64,000 nucleotides of DNA from Geosmithia putterillii (Eukaryota; Ascomycota; Sordariomycetes; Hypocreales; Bionectriaceae): positions 682,001 to 746,000 of the forward strand of contig FYEU01000314.1 of the NCBI GenBank assembly GCA_900188575.1, read 5' to 3'. Positions 19,432 through 30,990 of this stretch are shown one piece after another (within the stretch, counting starts at the first letter, position 1; each line of letters opens with the position of its first letter). Under the pieces are notes generated by a model. That model was not told the DNA's origin, searched no databases, and saw only the letters and a program-made list of their open reading frames with translations. The position numbers and the translations under genes are program-made.

Positions 19432-21435
19432 TTAGTACACATATCGGAACCCAACACCCCGTCTGTCCACCCCCGAAGCCGTCCCCGACGCAACGGTAGG
19501 CTCCCCGCCGCCCTGCTGCAGCGCCTCCTCCGCCCTCTCGAGCTTCCGATTCTCCCACTTATGCAGGTACCGTAGCGCCATGGCCAGGGCCGCGACGAGC
19601 ACGCAGATGGCGGCGTCGGCGCTGCCACCGGGCCGGTACTGCGGCGCTGTCGACTCGGCGTACATGTACGAGCCGTAGATGGTGGCCGTGTTGCCGACCA
19701 TGTTGCAGATGGCGATGGCAGCAGAGCGCTTGGCCAGCGGGCGGGGGAACGAGTTGGCGACCCAGGAGAGGATGATTTGGTCTGTGGTCAGGCCAGAAGG
19801 CCAGGTCAGTACTTTCTCTCTTTTGTCCCCGCTGGTATGTCCATCGATATGACAGAATCCAGGGCAGACATGGGTGGACAGAGGTGCATGGAGGGACCTA
19901 CACGCTGATACTGCTCCCATGGGCATGAGAAACATGGCAAAGAATCGGGCTCCGATGTTGGTGGACCCCGCGCAGATGGCGTTGCCTATCGCCGAGACAA
20001 TCATCAGGGCTGTGATGTGGAGGGAGCGGTCGCGGGTCTTGGCCGAGGTGAGTGTCACGACGACGGATACGAGGAACATGGTGAACTGGATGTCAGCTGT
20101 TAGTATGACGGGGATACACAGAGAAGAAGAATCGCGCGTGCGAGGACAGAGCGAGCGTGTGAGGATACACATAGCCCCAAAAACGAGCGTGCGAGGCAAA
20201 AAAAACGTACCCAGACAGGAGCGGTAAGCCAAAGCGTATTGACCTTGCCATAGCCCAGCGTGCCGAGGATGCTGGGGAAAAAGTACTGGAAGCTCTGCGA
20301 CAGGAGACTGATGTGCTGCAGCAGTACGAAGAGGTACAGCCGGTAGTCCTTGAGGGCGAGCAGCACGCCCTGCCAGAGGGACAGGCCGTTGTCGTAGTCG
20401 TCTGCCTCGCTGACGTCGCGGAGCAGGCGCCAGGCCGCGAAGGCCTTTTCCTCGGTGCTGAGCCACTTGGTTGTGTGGGGGTAGTCGGGGAGGACGAAGG
20501 CGGTGACCATGGAGAAGGCGATGGCTATGACGCCTTCCTAAGGACAAGAGTATTGTTAGCGGCGATTCGCTCTCACTCATACTGTCTTTCTGCTTCATCT
20601 CGAAGATGATGAGAATGAGGATGAGAGTGAAGATGAAGAGAATGAGAAATGAGGATGAGAGTGATGATGAACAGATCAGAAGAGCGCGTACAATGATAAA
20701 CAACCACCTCCAACTCGCCAACCCCAGATCCCCATCCAGATTCCCCAATATCGCCGCCCCCAACAACCCCCCAAACATATTCGCAAGCGCATTCCCCGCA
20801 TACAGCCAGGCAATCCTTCTCGTCAACTCGGCCCGTGTATACCAAGAGCTCATGAGGAACACCGCGCCAGGGAAGAACGGCGCCTCCACGAAGCCCAGGA
20901 AGAACCGCACGGCAATCAGCTGGCCAAAGTTGTGCGTTGCAGCATTGCACGTCGACACCACGCCCCAAAGGCAACACGTGGCGCTGAGGTACAGCGAGGG
21001 CCGCGCCTTGGTCAGGAGCATGTTGGACGGCAGCTGCATGAGCAGGTAGCCCACGAAGAAGATGGACGTGGCCAGGTTGAAATCCGTGCCCTTCATGCCC
21101 AGATCGGCCTCGAGAGAGCCCTGCCGCGACTGCGCCAGGTTCGACCGGTCCAGGAAGTTGAGCAGGTACATTATGATCAGCATGGGGAGCAGGCGGGAGT
21201 CCACGCGGCGGAGGAGGCGGCGCTCCATCCCCCGGCGGGAGGGCTCGTCCATGGCGTCAAAGTGCGAGGCCCATTGCTCAGGGTTGGTGTTGTTGGTCTT
21301 GATGTTTTCTTCGAGCACCTCGGTGGCCTTTTCCTCGGCCGTGGATGTTCGACCGCCGGTGTCTTCGAGGTGCGCTGTCTTGGTGTCTGTGGCGGCGTCT
21401 GCTGCCGCAGCAGTCTCCTTCTCGGAAGATGTCAT
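19432..21435 (-). CDS. MFS carrier, Dal5/Tna1-type anion:cation symporter family
   Basis: Four exons on the minus strand (21435-20692, 20537-20211, 20085-19902, 19781-19432) give 534 aa. A charged, disordered N-terminus (about 75 aa) precedes 12 predicted membrane segments. Family marks are LLPMLIIMYLLNFLDRSNLAQSR in helix 1, a helix-2 segment (SIFFVGYLLMQLPSNMLLTK), and SWVANSFPRPLAKRSAAIAICNMVGN in the second half, which is characteristic of this family of carriers for carboxylates, vitamins and allantoate-like anions. It is expected in the plasma membrane; substrate unknown. The splice choice at the third intron (GCGT/GTAGGT) restores AYQIILSWV. Intron 2 (20086-20210) carries a repeat cassette related to the one in the transcription-factor intron. 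A (GTGCA)5 microsatellite lies about 15 bases upstream of the start codon. Confidence 0.88.
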   Translation of the reverse strand: MTSSEKETAAAADAATDTKTAHLEDTGGRTSTAEEKATEVLEENIKTNNTNPEQWASHFDAMDEPSRRGMERRLLRRVDSRLLPMLIIMYLLNFLDRSNLAQSRQGSLEADLGMKGTDFNLATSIFFVGYLLMQLPSNMLLTKARPSLYLSATCCLWGVVSTCNAATHNFGQLIAVRFFLGFVEAPFFPGAVFLMSSWYTRAELTRRIAWLYAGNALANMFGGLLGAAILGNLDGDLGLASWRWLFIIVRALLICSSSLSSSFLILFIFTLILILIIFEMKQKDSMSESESPLTILLSLGRRHSHRLLHGHRLRPPRLPPHNQVAQHRGKGLRGLAPAPRRQRGRRLRQRPVPLAGRAARPQGLPAVPLRTAAAHQSPVAELPVLFPQHPRHAGLWQGQYALAYRSCLGTFFLPRTLVFGAMCILTRSLCPRTRDSSSLCIPVILTADIQFTMFLVSVVVTLTSAKTRDRSLHITALMIVSAIGNAICAGSTNIGARFFAMFLMPMGAVSACRSLHAPLSTHVCPGFCHIDGHTSGDKREKVLTWPSGLTTDQIILSWVANSFPRPLAKRSAAIAICNMVGNTATIYGSYMYAESTAPQYRPGGSADAAICVLVAALAMALRYLHKWENRKLERAEEALQQGGGEPTVASGTASGVDRRGVGFRYVY
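20086..20210 (-). repeat. Intron carrying a decayed copy of the CCTCGC..CGCTCG cassette
   Basis: In the sense of the MFS gene the intron reads GTACG, eight Ts, then GCCTCGCACGCTCG, a T-run and TTGGGGCT. It continues with two further degenerate copies (CCTCACACGCTCGCTCTG and CCTCGCACGCGCGATT) before a CTAAC branch point and CAG acceptor. The order donor, T-run, CCTCGC, CGCTCG, TTGGGGCT matches that of the intron at 4286-4529. Confidence 0.7.
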
Positions 21436-21450
21436 GGTGGTGATGAGACA

Positions 21451-21476
21451 GTGCAGTGCAGTGCAGTGCAGTGCAG
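21451..21476. repeat. GTGCA microsatellite (5 copies)
   Basis: Five-base unit GTGCA repeated five times in the 5' leader of the minus-strand MFS gene, about 15 bases from its start codon. Confidence 0.9.
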
Positions 21477-22754
21477 GAATGAAAAGAAGAAAATGATGGC
21501 TTGCTTGCTACTTGAAGTGGTCACTTGCTCCCGAGGAGAACCAGCCGAGCACAACACAGCTTCTTATATCATACATGTGAGGGGAACAGGTCCATGTCCA
21601 GGCCTTCTCCAACTATCGGGGCCACTCAATCCCACGAATTGGATACCAGACCAATCTGCCGATCCTCCCAACTACCCCATGCCATTTCGAGTATCCTTGG
21701 CGGAGCAAGTACAGCGCTGCCTGTCACCCCGCAAGTACGGAATACGGAACATGGGTCCGGACATAGAAGTAGAAGCGACTGGACGTAGTGCAGTGTGGGG
21801 AGCGCGGGCAAGCGGGGAAGAGACATACCCCAATGGGTTGCCCTTTTACCCTTGTCCATGTCCGTCGGAACTTTGTCTGTTCTTGTCGTGCCCTTCGGTA
21901 AAACTGCCGACTGACGAAAGGGCTGCCAATCATGACTACTGTAGTCTTGGTATGCAAATACTATTCGCGAACTGTTAAACTTTCCTCTTTGGATCAGAGC
22001 GGAATGGACATGCATCTTGGCTGTGGCTTTCAATACATCAATGCTCTCACAGTCTCAAGCCAAGCACCAAAGTGCATAAAGAAGGGACAGAAAATGATCC
22101 GAACAGAAAAGAAACCAACATGAGTACTCCGTACAGTCCATACTCCCTAGACAGAAAAGATATACTTAGATCGACAATAAAGGCCCCCAACTGCACCCTG
22201 CCAACCCTCCAGGTACAACCAATGGAAACAAACATCTACTTCCTCTCCCCAACCATCCATCATATGACCAAATCCATTCATGTATCACGACAATGATATA
22301 ATAAGAACAGGAGCACAGAGAATCAGTCCCCCTCGCGCGTCCGGCGGGCGCATGCAATCCATGCCCAACCCATGTCCTTGAATACCCCGGGCCCATCCCA
22401 TCCCCATACGTACAAGTACCCACATCGACTCCTCCCCCGCCCCCAGGCCGCGGGGAAGCCAATATTCATGTGGAGACAACTTGACGGCCCATGGGGTAAT
22501 GCCGTAATGACCAGACAGAGCACGACGACGAGGTGGAGTCCCTTGAACGTCTCCCTGCACGGCTTGCACGGCTTGGCATCAAATGACATGGCTCAACAGC
22601 TTTCCAGTGTTGGCTGCCTCGTTGCCTGACAATATTCTGCTCATCAATGTAACATGTTGATGCCACTGGCATGCGGCTGAGGCACAACTCTCATACGGAA
22701 CAGTACATTCATGTAATGCTACTCTCCTTCAAACTCCGACTCTCCAGCCTCCAG

Positions 22755-22786
22755 CACTGGCACTGGCACTGGCACTGGCACTGGCA
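22755..22786. repeat. CACTGG microsatellite (5 copies)
   Basis: Six-base unit CACTGG repeated five times plus CA. Confidence 0.9.
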
Positions 22787-22865
22787 AGCCGCGGGGTAAT
22801 TTATTATCCTATCAATTTCACCCGTCGGCTCATTCCCTCTGCATCTTCTGCTTCTCTAATACAAT

Positions 22866-22890
22866 ACACACACACACACACACACACACA
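22866..22890. repeat. CA dinucleotide run
   Basis: About 12 uninterrupted CA units. Confidence 0.95.
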
Positions 22891-23234
22891 TATCAAATCT
22901 GCCGACTTAGCGCCCGGTATACACATGCGTTATTGCCTCACATACTCACATTCCCTGTCCATATCGTCACAATGCAGCTTGCCATTATGACGGCAACAAA
23001 ATCTATCCCAGACATGCGCAGGAACAAAAAAAGAACGAGAGATGTATATTCTATACATTATAATCTACAGGCTGTGGCCAACAGTAGCCGCAATACCGCC
23101 TTCTCATCCTCCATGCAGATAATAGTACAGCCAAGATTGAACTTGCCCGTGACAAGCCAGCAAACATAAGAAATGACATAGAGGTGCAAGCAAGAGGTAA
23201 ATCGAGGCCAAACCCCAGTCCCAGCCCCAAGCCA

Positions 23235-26200
23235 TCAGCACTCCTTCGTCAACAGCTGGATATGCTGCAGTACTCTTGGATACACATCAATATGCGCAGT
23301 CGGCCCCATCCAAATGTCGAGATGACCTTTGCCAGTAAAGACTTCGCGTTGGTACAAATCCCGTCCGTGTGCGTGACACAAAATCGTGTAGCTTGTGTCG
23401 GTATTTTCAGGCGCAAACACTCTGTTCTTCGACCCCGTCAAAAACAGAATCGGAATCCCTGCCAGTCGCTGTATGTTCTCGGGTGTCACAAGGTTGACTG
23501 CTGCTGGTTCGGTGCTCCGAACTTGCTCGTGGTGGCCCGTGTCAATGAGCCAGCTCAACGACTCCATTGTTGTCCCTCCCAAAAAGCGGTCAACATGTTT
23601 GTGTGTCTCTTCGTTCAGGTTCCCGTGTGCCCAGAGTCTACAAGACGCGAGTATTAGCCATCGACTCTCCCGATTCCAATCTTGACCAAACCAACACATA
23701 TTCCCAGCCAAATTTATGCACTTACCGTCCAAAAACGAGCTGTGATCGGTGACAAACCACCGATCGGCAAGTCTCGCGTGCCTCCCCTACCGGATAGAAC
23801 CGAAGAACTTGGTTCATGAGCCCGTTCAACAATGTGTCGTTCGGGCTGCTTGCGCAATCCCACCATGGCCTGATCAGAAATGCACACAGCCTTTTCGGAA
23901 TCCACGACAGGGCGTAATTTGCCTTGCCAAACCTTGGGTTCATAAAGACCATGGATGCCGTAATGCCCCGGATCCAGTCCCCAGGGATCGTCCCATCTAA
24001 AAGGCCGCACGACAATGCAAGAGACCCCGCACAATGAGCAATGACATAGACCTTTTGAAGTTCCCCCTGAGCGCACTTGTCCCCAGTCTTGCGAATATGT
24101 GCCAAAGCTTCCAAAATGTCCAACCGTGCGTCAAATGGGGTGTACCCCTTTCTGGCTGTTGGCGTTCGCCCGACTCGATGTGTGAGGCAGTACACTCGAT
24201 AGCCCGATTCGCGATAAAAGTCGACGGCGTTCTTTTCAATCGTGGGCAAGGCAAAAATATTTTGATCGACGGCCGCCCCAGCTACGAACAGTATCGAATG
24301 AGCTGTTGTCCGTACCTCTCTTCCTTCCACGACCGGATTCCACATCATCATGGTCGACGGGACCCCGTCTGATGCCACCAGGGGTATTGTCTCTGTAGGA
24401 TCTGTGGCCATGTAAGGCGTGTTGACATCATCGTCCGGCCATTGAATGCGCCCGAGGGTCGAGAGTACAGGGGCCGTCAATTTCTCAGAAAAGTGAAGTA
24501 GAAATCTCGCCAAGGAGCCAAGCCTCGACAATCTCGAAGGTCCGTCGAATCTCAATGTTTGAAGCTGTCGGGCAAAGTCCTTTATGTGCAGATGCATGGT
24601 GCCACGGCCAACCACTTCATCTCCATTATCAGTAATTGTGACATACAAGGTAGACGTTTGTCTCCAGATCTCGAGCGGGTTGAGGAAGGCCTTGGAATTG
24701 ACGGCCTTGTAGCCCTCAAAATGTAGCTTTCGGCCGTTGGGAGACACCATGTCAAAACTGTATGACAAGTTTGTTGTCTCGGGCTGTCGCGGGTCCTGGC
24801 TGAAGAGCTGAAATGTCCCTCGCTGGGCCATGAATGTTCCGCCCAGGGAGGCCGAAGTAAAGGTTCCCGTAAGATTGGCTCGGTGCAGAGAACTGTTGAG
24901 GACTGTACACAAACGTTAGGTCGTACACCAAGTGGAAAGTATCGGTATAAACCCCCCAAAACATACGCTCCAATGTGTCCCACGATCGGATCGTGAGGGC
25001 GAAACGAGCCGACTCTGATTGGCGACGTGCAAGCTTGGTGGATGCTTCAAAGTCCCCAAGATCTGCCCCAACGTGGATGAACCCGTCCATGATTTCGGAG
25101 AAGGACACCCCAGAACTTTGCTTCTCAGCAGAAGCAGCTATCCTCATGGCAAGGGATTCAGTACTGGCATCCCTGACCGTCGAAAGTGCAGGCTGTCCAT
25201 ACAAGTCCAAGTGACCTTGGGTACATGCATATTAGCGACGAAGCCACCATTTAATACTGCTCGTCACTTACCGTTGCGCGTGGCATAGTCGATGTCAATT
25301 CCATGCTTCTCGGCAACGAGCTCAGCAGAGCGCTCAGCAAGTGCGGTGATGGTGGCAAAGGGATTGACGCCCAAGGCCGCTGGGATCATGGAACCATCGC
25401 AAGCTACCAGGCCAGAGTGTGTCTCCTCCCCGTTTCCGATGAAAACCTCACCAAAGTGGTTCACTACGCCGCATCGTCCAGTTCCGTCATAGCTGACACG
25501 GGCACCTCCACTGCATTGGACATTAGCTCGCAATTGAGATTGTCGATCGGATGTCTGTGGGAAGCCTTACACAGGATGAACAGTCATTTCTTGGGAGCCC
25601 AACATGGTCCACATGGGGCTGGCAATAAAATTTCCACCAACGACAGATGTCATGGTTTCCAGGAAGTCGTGGACACGTGAAACAGCTGCTGATCTTCCCA
25701 CACCGGAATAGTTGAGAACTGGCAGGTCGCGGCTAAGACTGAGGCGTCCTTGGCTACCTGTATGAAATGTGAGAGCTGGTTCAAGGAGAATAGTCGTTTG
25801 ACAACCTACTGTCGTGGGACATGACGAGATACACGGCTGTTCTAGCGATACTACCGCGAGGGGAATATGGCCCAAGAACAAGGCCAGCGATCCTGGACGC
25901 ATACTTCTTGAGTGTCTTTGCCAGGGTGTACACAGGCTGCGTAGGATCTGGCAGGTATTCAAAGGCTGGATAGAGTAACAGCCTGAGGGAGTAAGGAATG
26001 ACCGCATCCTGCACCACGAACCCGTCGAGTGGATTTTTGCCATCGCGCATGTCCAGACAAGATGTGATACAGGGGCCAACCGGGTTGGACGGTGTCTTGT
26101 TGAGATGCGCCACGCAGTTTGCTTCGAAGTCGGTATTGTACCTAGGCAGGATGATTGTTAGCGAAACACTAATGTTTGGGCAAGATTAAGATGGCTACCT

Positions 26201-27549
26201 ACCCAAATCCAATCATGTCTCCATTGCCGCTCATTTCCGTCCCAACCTCGTCGCTGATGTCTAGGCCGAATTGCTTACTCCGGAGCAGTATCTCAGTTGT
26301 CCCGATACTGCCGGCACCAAAGAAGACAATCTTCTTGGCGTGAACCCACATGAGGTCATCATGAAAAGTCGGAAAGCGGTACATGTTGCCGCCATACCAC
26401 GAGAAGTAGACGATGTATCCTTCTCGGTCCGGAGCTTTGGCAACGTATCGAACTTCGCACTCGCAAAAGATCTCGGCACCCCAGTTCCAGGCATCGCTGA
26501 GGTAGTTGACAAGCGTAGATGACTTGCTCCCGTCGTTGATACCGGTAGCATCCATGCCCGACAAGGTGGATGCCCGCATGGAGACACCAGTGCTGTTGGG
26601 CCCATCATGAAAACGAGTGGTTTGCTTGACTCGGTGGAGCTTGTCTTGGTGTCCTACCAGAGTAGCCTGCTTTTCGAACAAACTAAGCTTGGGGATTTCA
26701 GGGAAGGTCGTGGGGTATTCCACCGGCTCGAGAACCTCGCTGGCACGATCGTAGTCTATAGATGGTCAGTTGTTTGTGGGGTGGACAGGTATACTTCGTA
26801 AGAGGGGGGAGAGATGCTCAAGGGTTGGGGCTTTTCCATATGCTGTGGCAGAAAGTCCGCGACTTACACTTTCTCCAAATCTCAGAGCCTTTTAGCTCCT
26901 TTGGCCATATATTCATGTCCAGAACGGCTGGTGTCGGCTCCAAGAATACGTTGGCGTTGACAAGACTGGACCCACCAAGGCCATTGCCCGTGTAAACATT
27001 CTGGCCTGCGCCCAGGGCAAAATGGTACAAGCCAGTGGGATTGCCGCCGTTGACCAGTATGTGAGGGAGACCTCCTCGTTCACCTGGGGCAAATTTTCCG
27101 CTGACTCGAAGCTCGCGAATTGCGTCGCGGAATGTCTCTGGGAACTCGCCCGGCCATCGTTCCTTTCCACGTTCGAGGACGCAGACACTCTGATGGCCAC
27201 GAGCCATACGGCTAGCGGCCACACCGCCACCGTAGCCTGTGCCGATGACAACGACATCGTAAGATTCTTGCATGAGCTGGACAGGTCGTGAGATTCTGGG
27301 ATAGCGACGGTTTGACTCGACCCTGGGGGTGCTTCCAGTCTCAAAGCGGGGAGGCCTGGGAGGTTCGTCCATGGCACGGGGAGGCTTGGGAGAGCGATCC
27401 GTGGCACCGTCCAGTATGGGCTTGTTGGACAAGTCTTCCAGTTGACGAAGCGTCTCCTGGTCGTTGGTGGGCTTCTTCTTTCTCGATTTGCCACTTAGTC
27501 CTGGGGGAGCATCTCGAGTTGGCTTTGGGCCAAGGGCTTGTTTGTCCAT
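23235..27549 (-). CDS. GMC oxidoreductase (cholesterol-oxidase-like) fused to an alpha/beta hydrolase
   Basis: Eight exons (27549-26868, 26755-26203, 26141-25810, 25757-25571, 25510-25272, 25215-24967, 24902-23726, 23637-23235) encode 1273 aa. After a Pro/Lys-rich leader, residues 98-109 form the FAD Rossmann motif DVVVIGTGYGGG. NGLGGSSLVNANVF, HPVGGA (about 583) and GVNPFATITALAER follow the cholesterol-oxidase branch of the GMC family. From about residue 750 a beta-rich segment (TGTFTSASLGGTFMAQRG) leads into an alpha/beta hydrolase with the nucleophile elbow AHCAGS near 1040 and a GKGHLD histidine near the end. The nucleophile position is cysteine rather than serine. Similar fusions are known in actinobacteria and fungi. 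A plausible role is oxidation plus ester or lactone cleavage of a sterol-like substrate, but this is inferred. The start at 27549 is the first ATG; upstream in-frame codons have no ATG. No signal peptide is seen. Confidence 0.85.
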
Positions 27550-28790
27550 GATGGACTCTTCCGTGAAGCTTGGACGATGGTCAGTCAAGAAGACGGAGGA
27601 GGAACTCGATGGGACGACGGGATACCTCGCTTCCACGTAGACGTCTGCGAGAGGAGTTCAGAGGAGAGGAAGATGAGGAATCCCGGCGATTCTTGGTAGC
27701 CTGCTGCTCTCGAGGAAGCGTCGCCCACGCACTTTCCTCGCGAAGGAGCCATGACCCCTCAGCATGTCGCTCCTTCCCCCGACATCCATTTCAACAGCAG
27801 GCGCACAAGACTGCTCCTCCACTCTCTTCCTCATTAAAAAAAAAAGACCTGAATGCTGAATTCAGAATGAACAAAGATGACCACAGTCGCATTGTTCCGG
27901 AAATCAAACCTGACGCCTACGATGCATGCACAATAGCGGGTGATGGTAAGTCATGCTTCTGAAGTTGAATTGGTCAGACTTGGCTGACGACGAAAGTATA
28001 GGCTATGGGATGAACGATGCATCACCTCTCCGACCCGTCTGGGACCAACGAACAAGCATAGATCTCGCCTCAGGGGAAGGCCGGTCCCAGAGGTTGATGA
28101 TGATGAAGCGAGGGCTGCCAAGAGTGGCCGACGCTGCTGCGTCTCTTGTGCATGCAGGAAGAATGCGTGGCACGTTGCACCTTGTGCAAGGTCAATTGCC
28201 TTTGATGACGTCGCAGCCGGGGCTCAAAAGGGAGACACCACTTGGTCTTGCCTCGCCTGGCCTTGCCCTTGTTCTTTCAATTCGCGGGTTGAATGAAGAG
28301 TCCAATCTTCCGATTGGATGCGCATTATCCAACAATCAGCCGGTATCAACGTCGACACAGCGGTCGACGACGGAGGCGGTGGACGGCATCGAGTGGGATA
28401 TGTTGCGCGGTCTGCGTGCTGAATAAGAATTCATAAGCCAGCAGAGGAACATGACTCTGTTGTCGCGTCGGGTTCTGATACGGCCACGACGTGACGTGGG
28501 GCCCAGAACAAAAATGCTGAGGTGCCGTGGGCCAAGTTGGATTGGGGGTTTGGTATTTGCTTCGGGGTCAAGGGAAGGACCCGAAGGGGTGCCGACGACC
28601 CGCACCGATCGCCCACGAACGCGGGTAACTGACAATTTAGTGGCGGATTATTGGATGTTGAAAAGTGAACCCTGCTGACATCTGATTACAGAGCGAACCT
28701 GCATGAAGGACATTGTTCGCATCGTGCTTCAAAAACTCCAAGTTTTCTCTCCCAATATTGCGATTGTGTCGACTTTGACCGTAGTAATAC
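27550..28790. promoter_or_regulatory. Divergent intergenic region between the GMC fusion and the hemerythrin gene
   Basis: No gene is supported across 1.24 kb. The plus-strand frame at 27953-28426 has no recognisable domain and a composition unlike its neighbours. There is an A-run at 27837-27846. Two genes read outward from this interval. Confidence 0.5.
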
Positions 28791-29603
28791 ATGAGATCAG
28801 CTCTTGCACCTCGGGCACCTGTTCTTCGGAATATTCGGGCAACACCCTCAGCGCTGCGAGCTACCACACCAACTCTGCCTGCTGCTTCTATTAGGCCGAC
28901 CACCTGCAGCAAACTCTTCTCGGCCACCTTGCCCTCCTACCAGTACAGAATGGCAACCAGCGAAGCAGCTGGAGCTGCACCGGCAGTTTCCAATGCCGAC
29001 TGCCCTAAGGCGAAGGACCTCCCGGCCCTTTCACACCATGACTTCATGATCTACAACCGAATGGCGGAGCATATGGACCTCTTTGTACGTCATGTCGATC
29101 CCCCGCTACTAACGCACACGGCCGTACCGTGGAGACTGGACCGGAGACCTCGGTAGCTAACGCACATGAAACAAAAACAGCACAACCACTTCCGTCAATC
29201 ATGGAACATTCTTTGGTCAGCATGTGAGGCCAACCGCCGGCCGGCAGGCATGACGCTGAAGCAGTTTATCAACGAGGGCCTCAGCTTCGCCCGTGGGCTC
29301 ACGATGCACCACAACATCGAGGAGCACCACGTCTTCCCCAAGCTGGCCGTCAAGATGCCCGAGTTCCGCGGCGACCTGCAGGCTCAGCACGCCGAGATCC
29401 ACCACGGCCTGGAAGTCTTTGAACGGTACCTCAACGACTGCACGGCGGGCCGCAAGGACTTTGAGCTGGCAGCCCTCCGAGAGAACATGGAGACGTGGGG
29501 CGACATCCTGTGGCGCCACCTGGACGACGAGGTGAAGGCGCTGGGTGCCGCCAACATGAGGCTGTACTGGTCCAAGGAGGAGATGCAGAGGATGCGCATG
29601 TAG
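28791..29603 (+). CDS. Hemerythrin (HHE) domain protein, probably mitochondrial
   Basis: Two exons (28791-29084, 29181-29603), 238 aa. The first ~50 residues are rich in Arg, Ala, Ser and Thr without acidic residues, as in a mitochondrial presequence; a second ATG (MATSEAAG) follows at residue 54 and could give a cytosolic form. The HHE four-helix bundle supplies iron-ligand candidates: HHDFMIYNRMAEHMD, HNHFRQSWN, HHNIEEHHVFPKL, QHAEIHHGLEVFE, and RHLDDEVKAL. Such proteins bind a di-iron centre and can carry O2 or handle iron and nitric oxide; the specific role here is unknown. It is divergent from the GMC fusion and convergent with the peroxin gene. Confidence 0.88.
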
Positions 29604-29976
29604 TGCCCCGGTGCCATTTTGGTATTGCCCTTGTTTACTCGTGATTTCCCCGGCCATTTATTGCGATATACAGTTGATATTGATAATATTGAATCCAAAG
29701 CGCCAATTTAGAATGTACGTTTCTTGCTTATCCCGCCGAGCACCATGTTGTCCATGTATTATGCCTCGGCCAAGCGACGTGATTGCTATAAAAACACATA
29801 ATGATGTATAGACATGAGAAGAAAGAAGCGCAAACAATATGTAAAAAAAAAAAAAAAATTGTGTGTATCCTTCTGTTGGTCCTCCCGGAGGCTTCTTGTT
29901 GTTTTCCCCCTCCGCCAGTCATTTGCTTCAGTGCATCACGTTGCTCGCGCTTCCTCTGCTGCAACGGTGGCTTCGC
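29604..29976. other. Shared 3' flank of convergent genes
   Basis: No gene seen. There is an A-run at 29844-29858. The 3' ends of the hemerythrin and peroxin transcripts must lie here. Confidence 0.5.
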
Positions 29977-30990
29977 CTAAGCCGCAGCATCCCACGCCTC
30001 CTTCATCTGCGAGACACCAGGGTAGAAGGAGAGGGCGGCGATGGTGAGCTCGCTGAGCAGCCCGCCGCCGACGCTGTAGTGCACCGTGGAGGGGAACCAG
30101 GCGAGGTTGCGCAGGAAATCCGTCTGCCAGGCATCGGCCCAGGCCTGGTGCTCCTTGGAGCGGATTTTCTCGTCGTCGTCACCTATGGCGCGCAGCCGCC
30201 TGCTGCGCTCGATGACCAGGCGGACGAGGTCGAGCCCCGTGCTGGCGCACCACGACCGGACGCACCACATGGCTAGGCGGTCCTGCGTGGCCGGCGAGAC
30301 GGGCAGCACCTTGCGCGAGCCGAGCAGGGCGACGCTCTCGGAGATCTGGAACGAGGCAAACGACAGGAGGGACACGGCCGACAGGCCGACGTCAAACACC
30401 TTTTGCGCCTTGCTCACCCCGTCATCCTTTTCTCCGCCGTCCTTCTTTTTTAGGAGCGACAAGATGAGTCTCTTGGTGGCCAGGTAAATCTCCAGCAGGT
30501 TCCACATGCGGTTGAAGGCGCGGACCTCGCTGATGAGCGTCTCGGCCGCCTTGAAGTGGGCGGACAGCCGGAGCGCCAGGATGGCCACGGGGCTCACGCC
30601 CGTGGCCTTGGACGAGAGCGACAGCGTCGTCGAGGGCGGCAGCTGCAGCGCCAGGGCGACCAGCCGGCCGGCCTTGCTGCGCAGCGCGGCCCGGCTCCCG
30701 TCCTCGAGCAGGTTGCCCGACACGGCGGCCGCGTACGCCAGGAATAGGAGCACCGTGTTGGTGCCCGACCGGGTCTTGGCCACGCGGCTGAGGCGCTCCA
30801 GCGCGGCGTCGAGCTTCCGCAGACCGCCCATCGGTGTCGAGGCCGCTGGCGACGCTGACGATGTGGGTTTGTTCGCTGTCGAGTCGTTGTGGCCGTCGGT
30901 CGGGGGTGCTGTCGTCTCCGTCTCGGGGTTTGAGGGAATTGCGATGCTCGCGGCGGCGGCGCCGATGGCGGATGTCTCGACGGCGGACAT
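29977..30990 (-). CDS. pex11C: PEX11-family peroxin (PEX11C type)
   Basis: Single exon, 337 aa from the ATG at 30990, which lies in a good fungal context (ATCACAATGTCC). Upstream in-frame codons from 31032 lack ATG and encode a poly-Ser run. A disordered Ser/Thr/Pro N-terminus (about 50 aa) is followed by LRKLDAALERLSRVAKTRSGTNTVLLFLAYAAAVSG, an amphipathic region and SAHFKAAETLISEVRAFNRMWNLLEIY. A C-terminal hydrophobic segment ends at LSELTIAALSFYPGV. These match fungal Pex11C-type peroxisomal membrane proteins, which tubulate membrane during peroxisome proliferation. It would act at the peroxisomal membrane. Confidence in the family is good; assignment to the C subtype is by resemblance only. 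Confidence 0.82.
   Translation of the reverse strand: MSAVETSAIGAAAASIAIPSNPETETTAPPTDGHNDSTANKPTSSASPAASTPMGGLRKLDAALERLSRVAKTRSGTNTVLLFLAYAAAVSGNLLEDGSRAALRSKAGRLVALALQLPPSTTLSLSSKATGVSPVAILALRLSAHFKAAETLISEVRAFNRMWNLLEIYLATKRLILSLLKKKDGGEKDDGVSKAQKVFDVGLSAVSLLSFASFQISESVALLGSRKVLPVSPATQDRLAMWCVRSWCASTGLDLVRLVIERSRRLRAIGDDDEKIRSKEHQAWADAWQTDFLRNLAWFPSTVHYSVGGGLLSELTIAALSFYPGVSQMKEAWDAAA

Larger units (their letters stand above)
21436..23234. other. Intergenic region with microsatellites
   Basis: No gene is supported. Contents are a GTGCA repeat (21451-21476), a TACTCCGTAC word at 22125-22134, a CACTGG repeat (22755-22786) and a CA dinucleotide run (22866-22890). The sequence serves as promoter for the MFS gene on its left and 3' flank of the GMC-hydrolase gene on its right. 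Confidence 0.6.
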
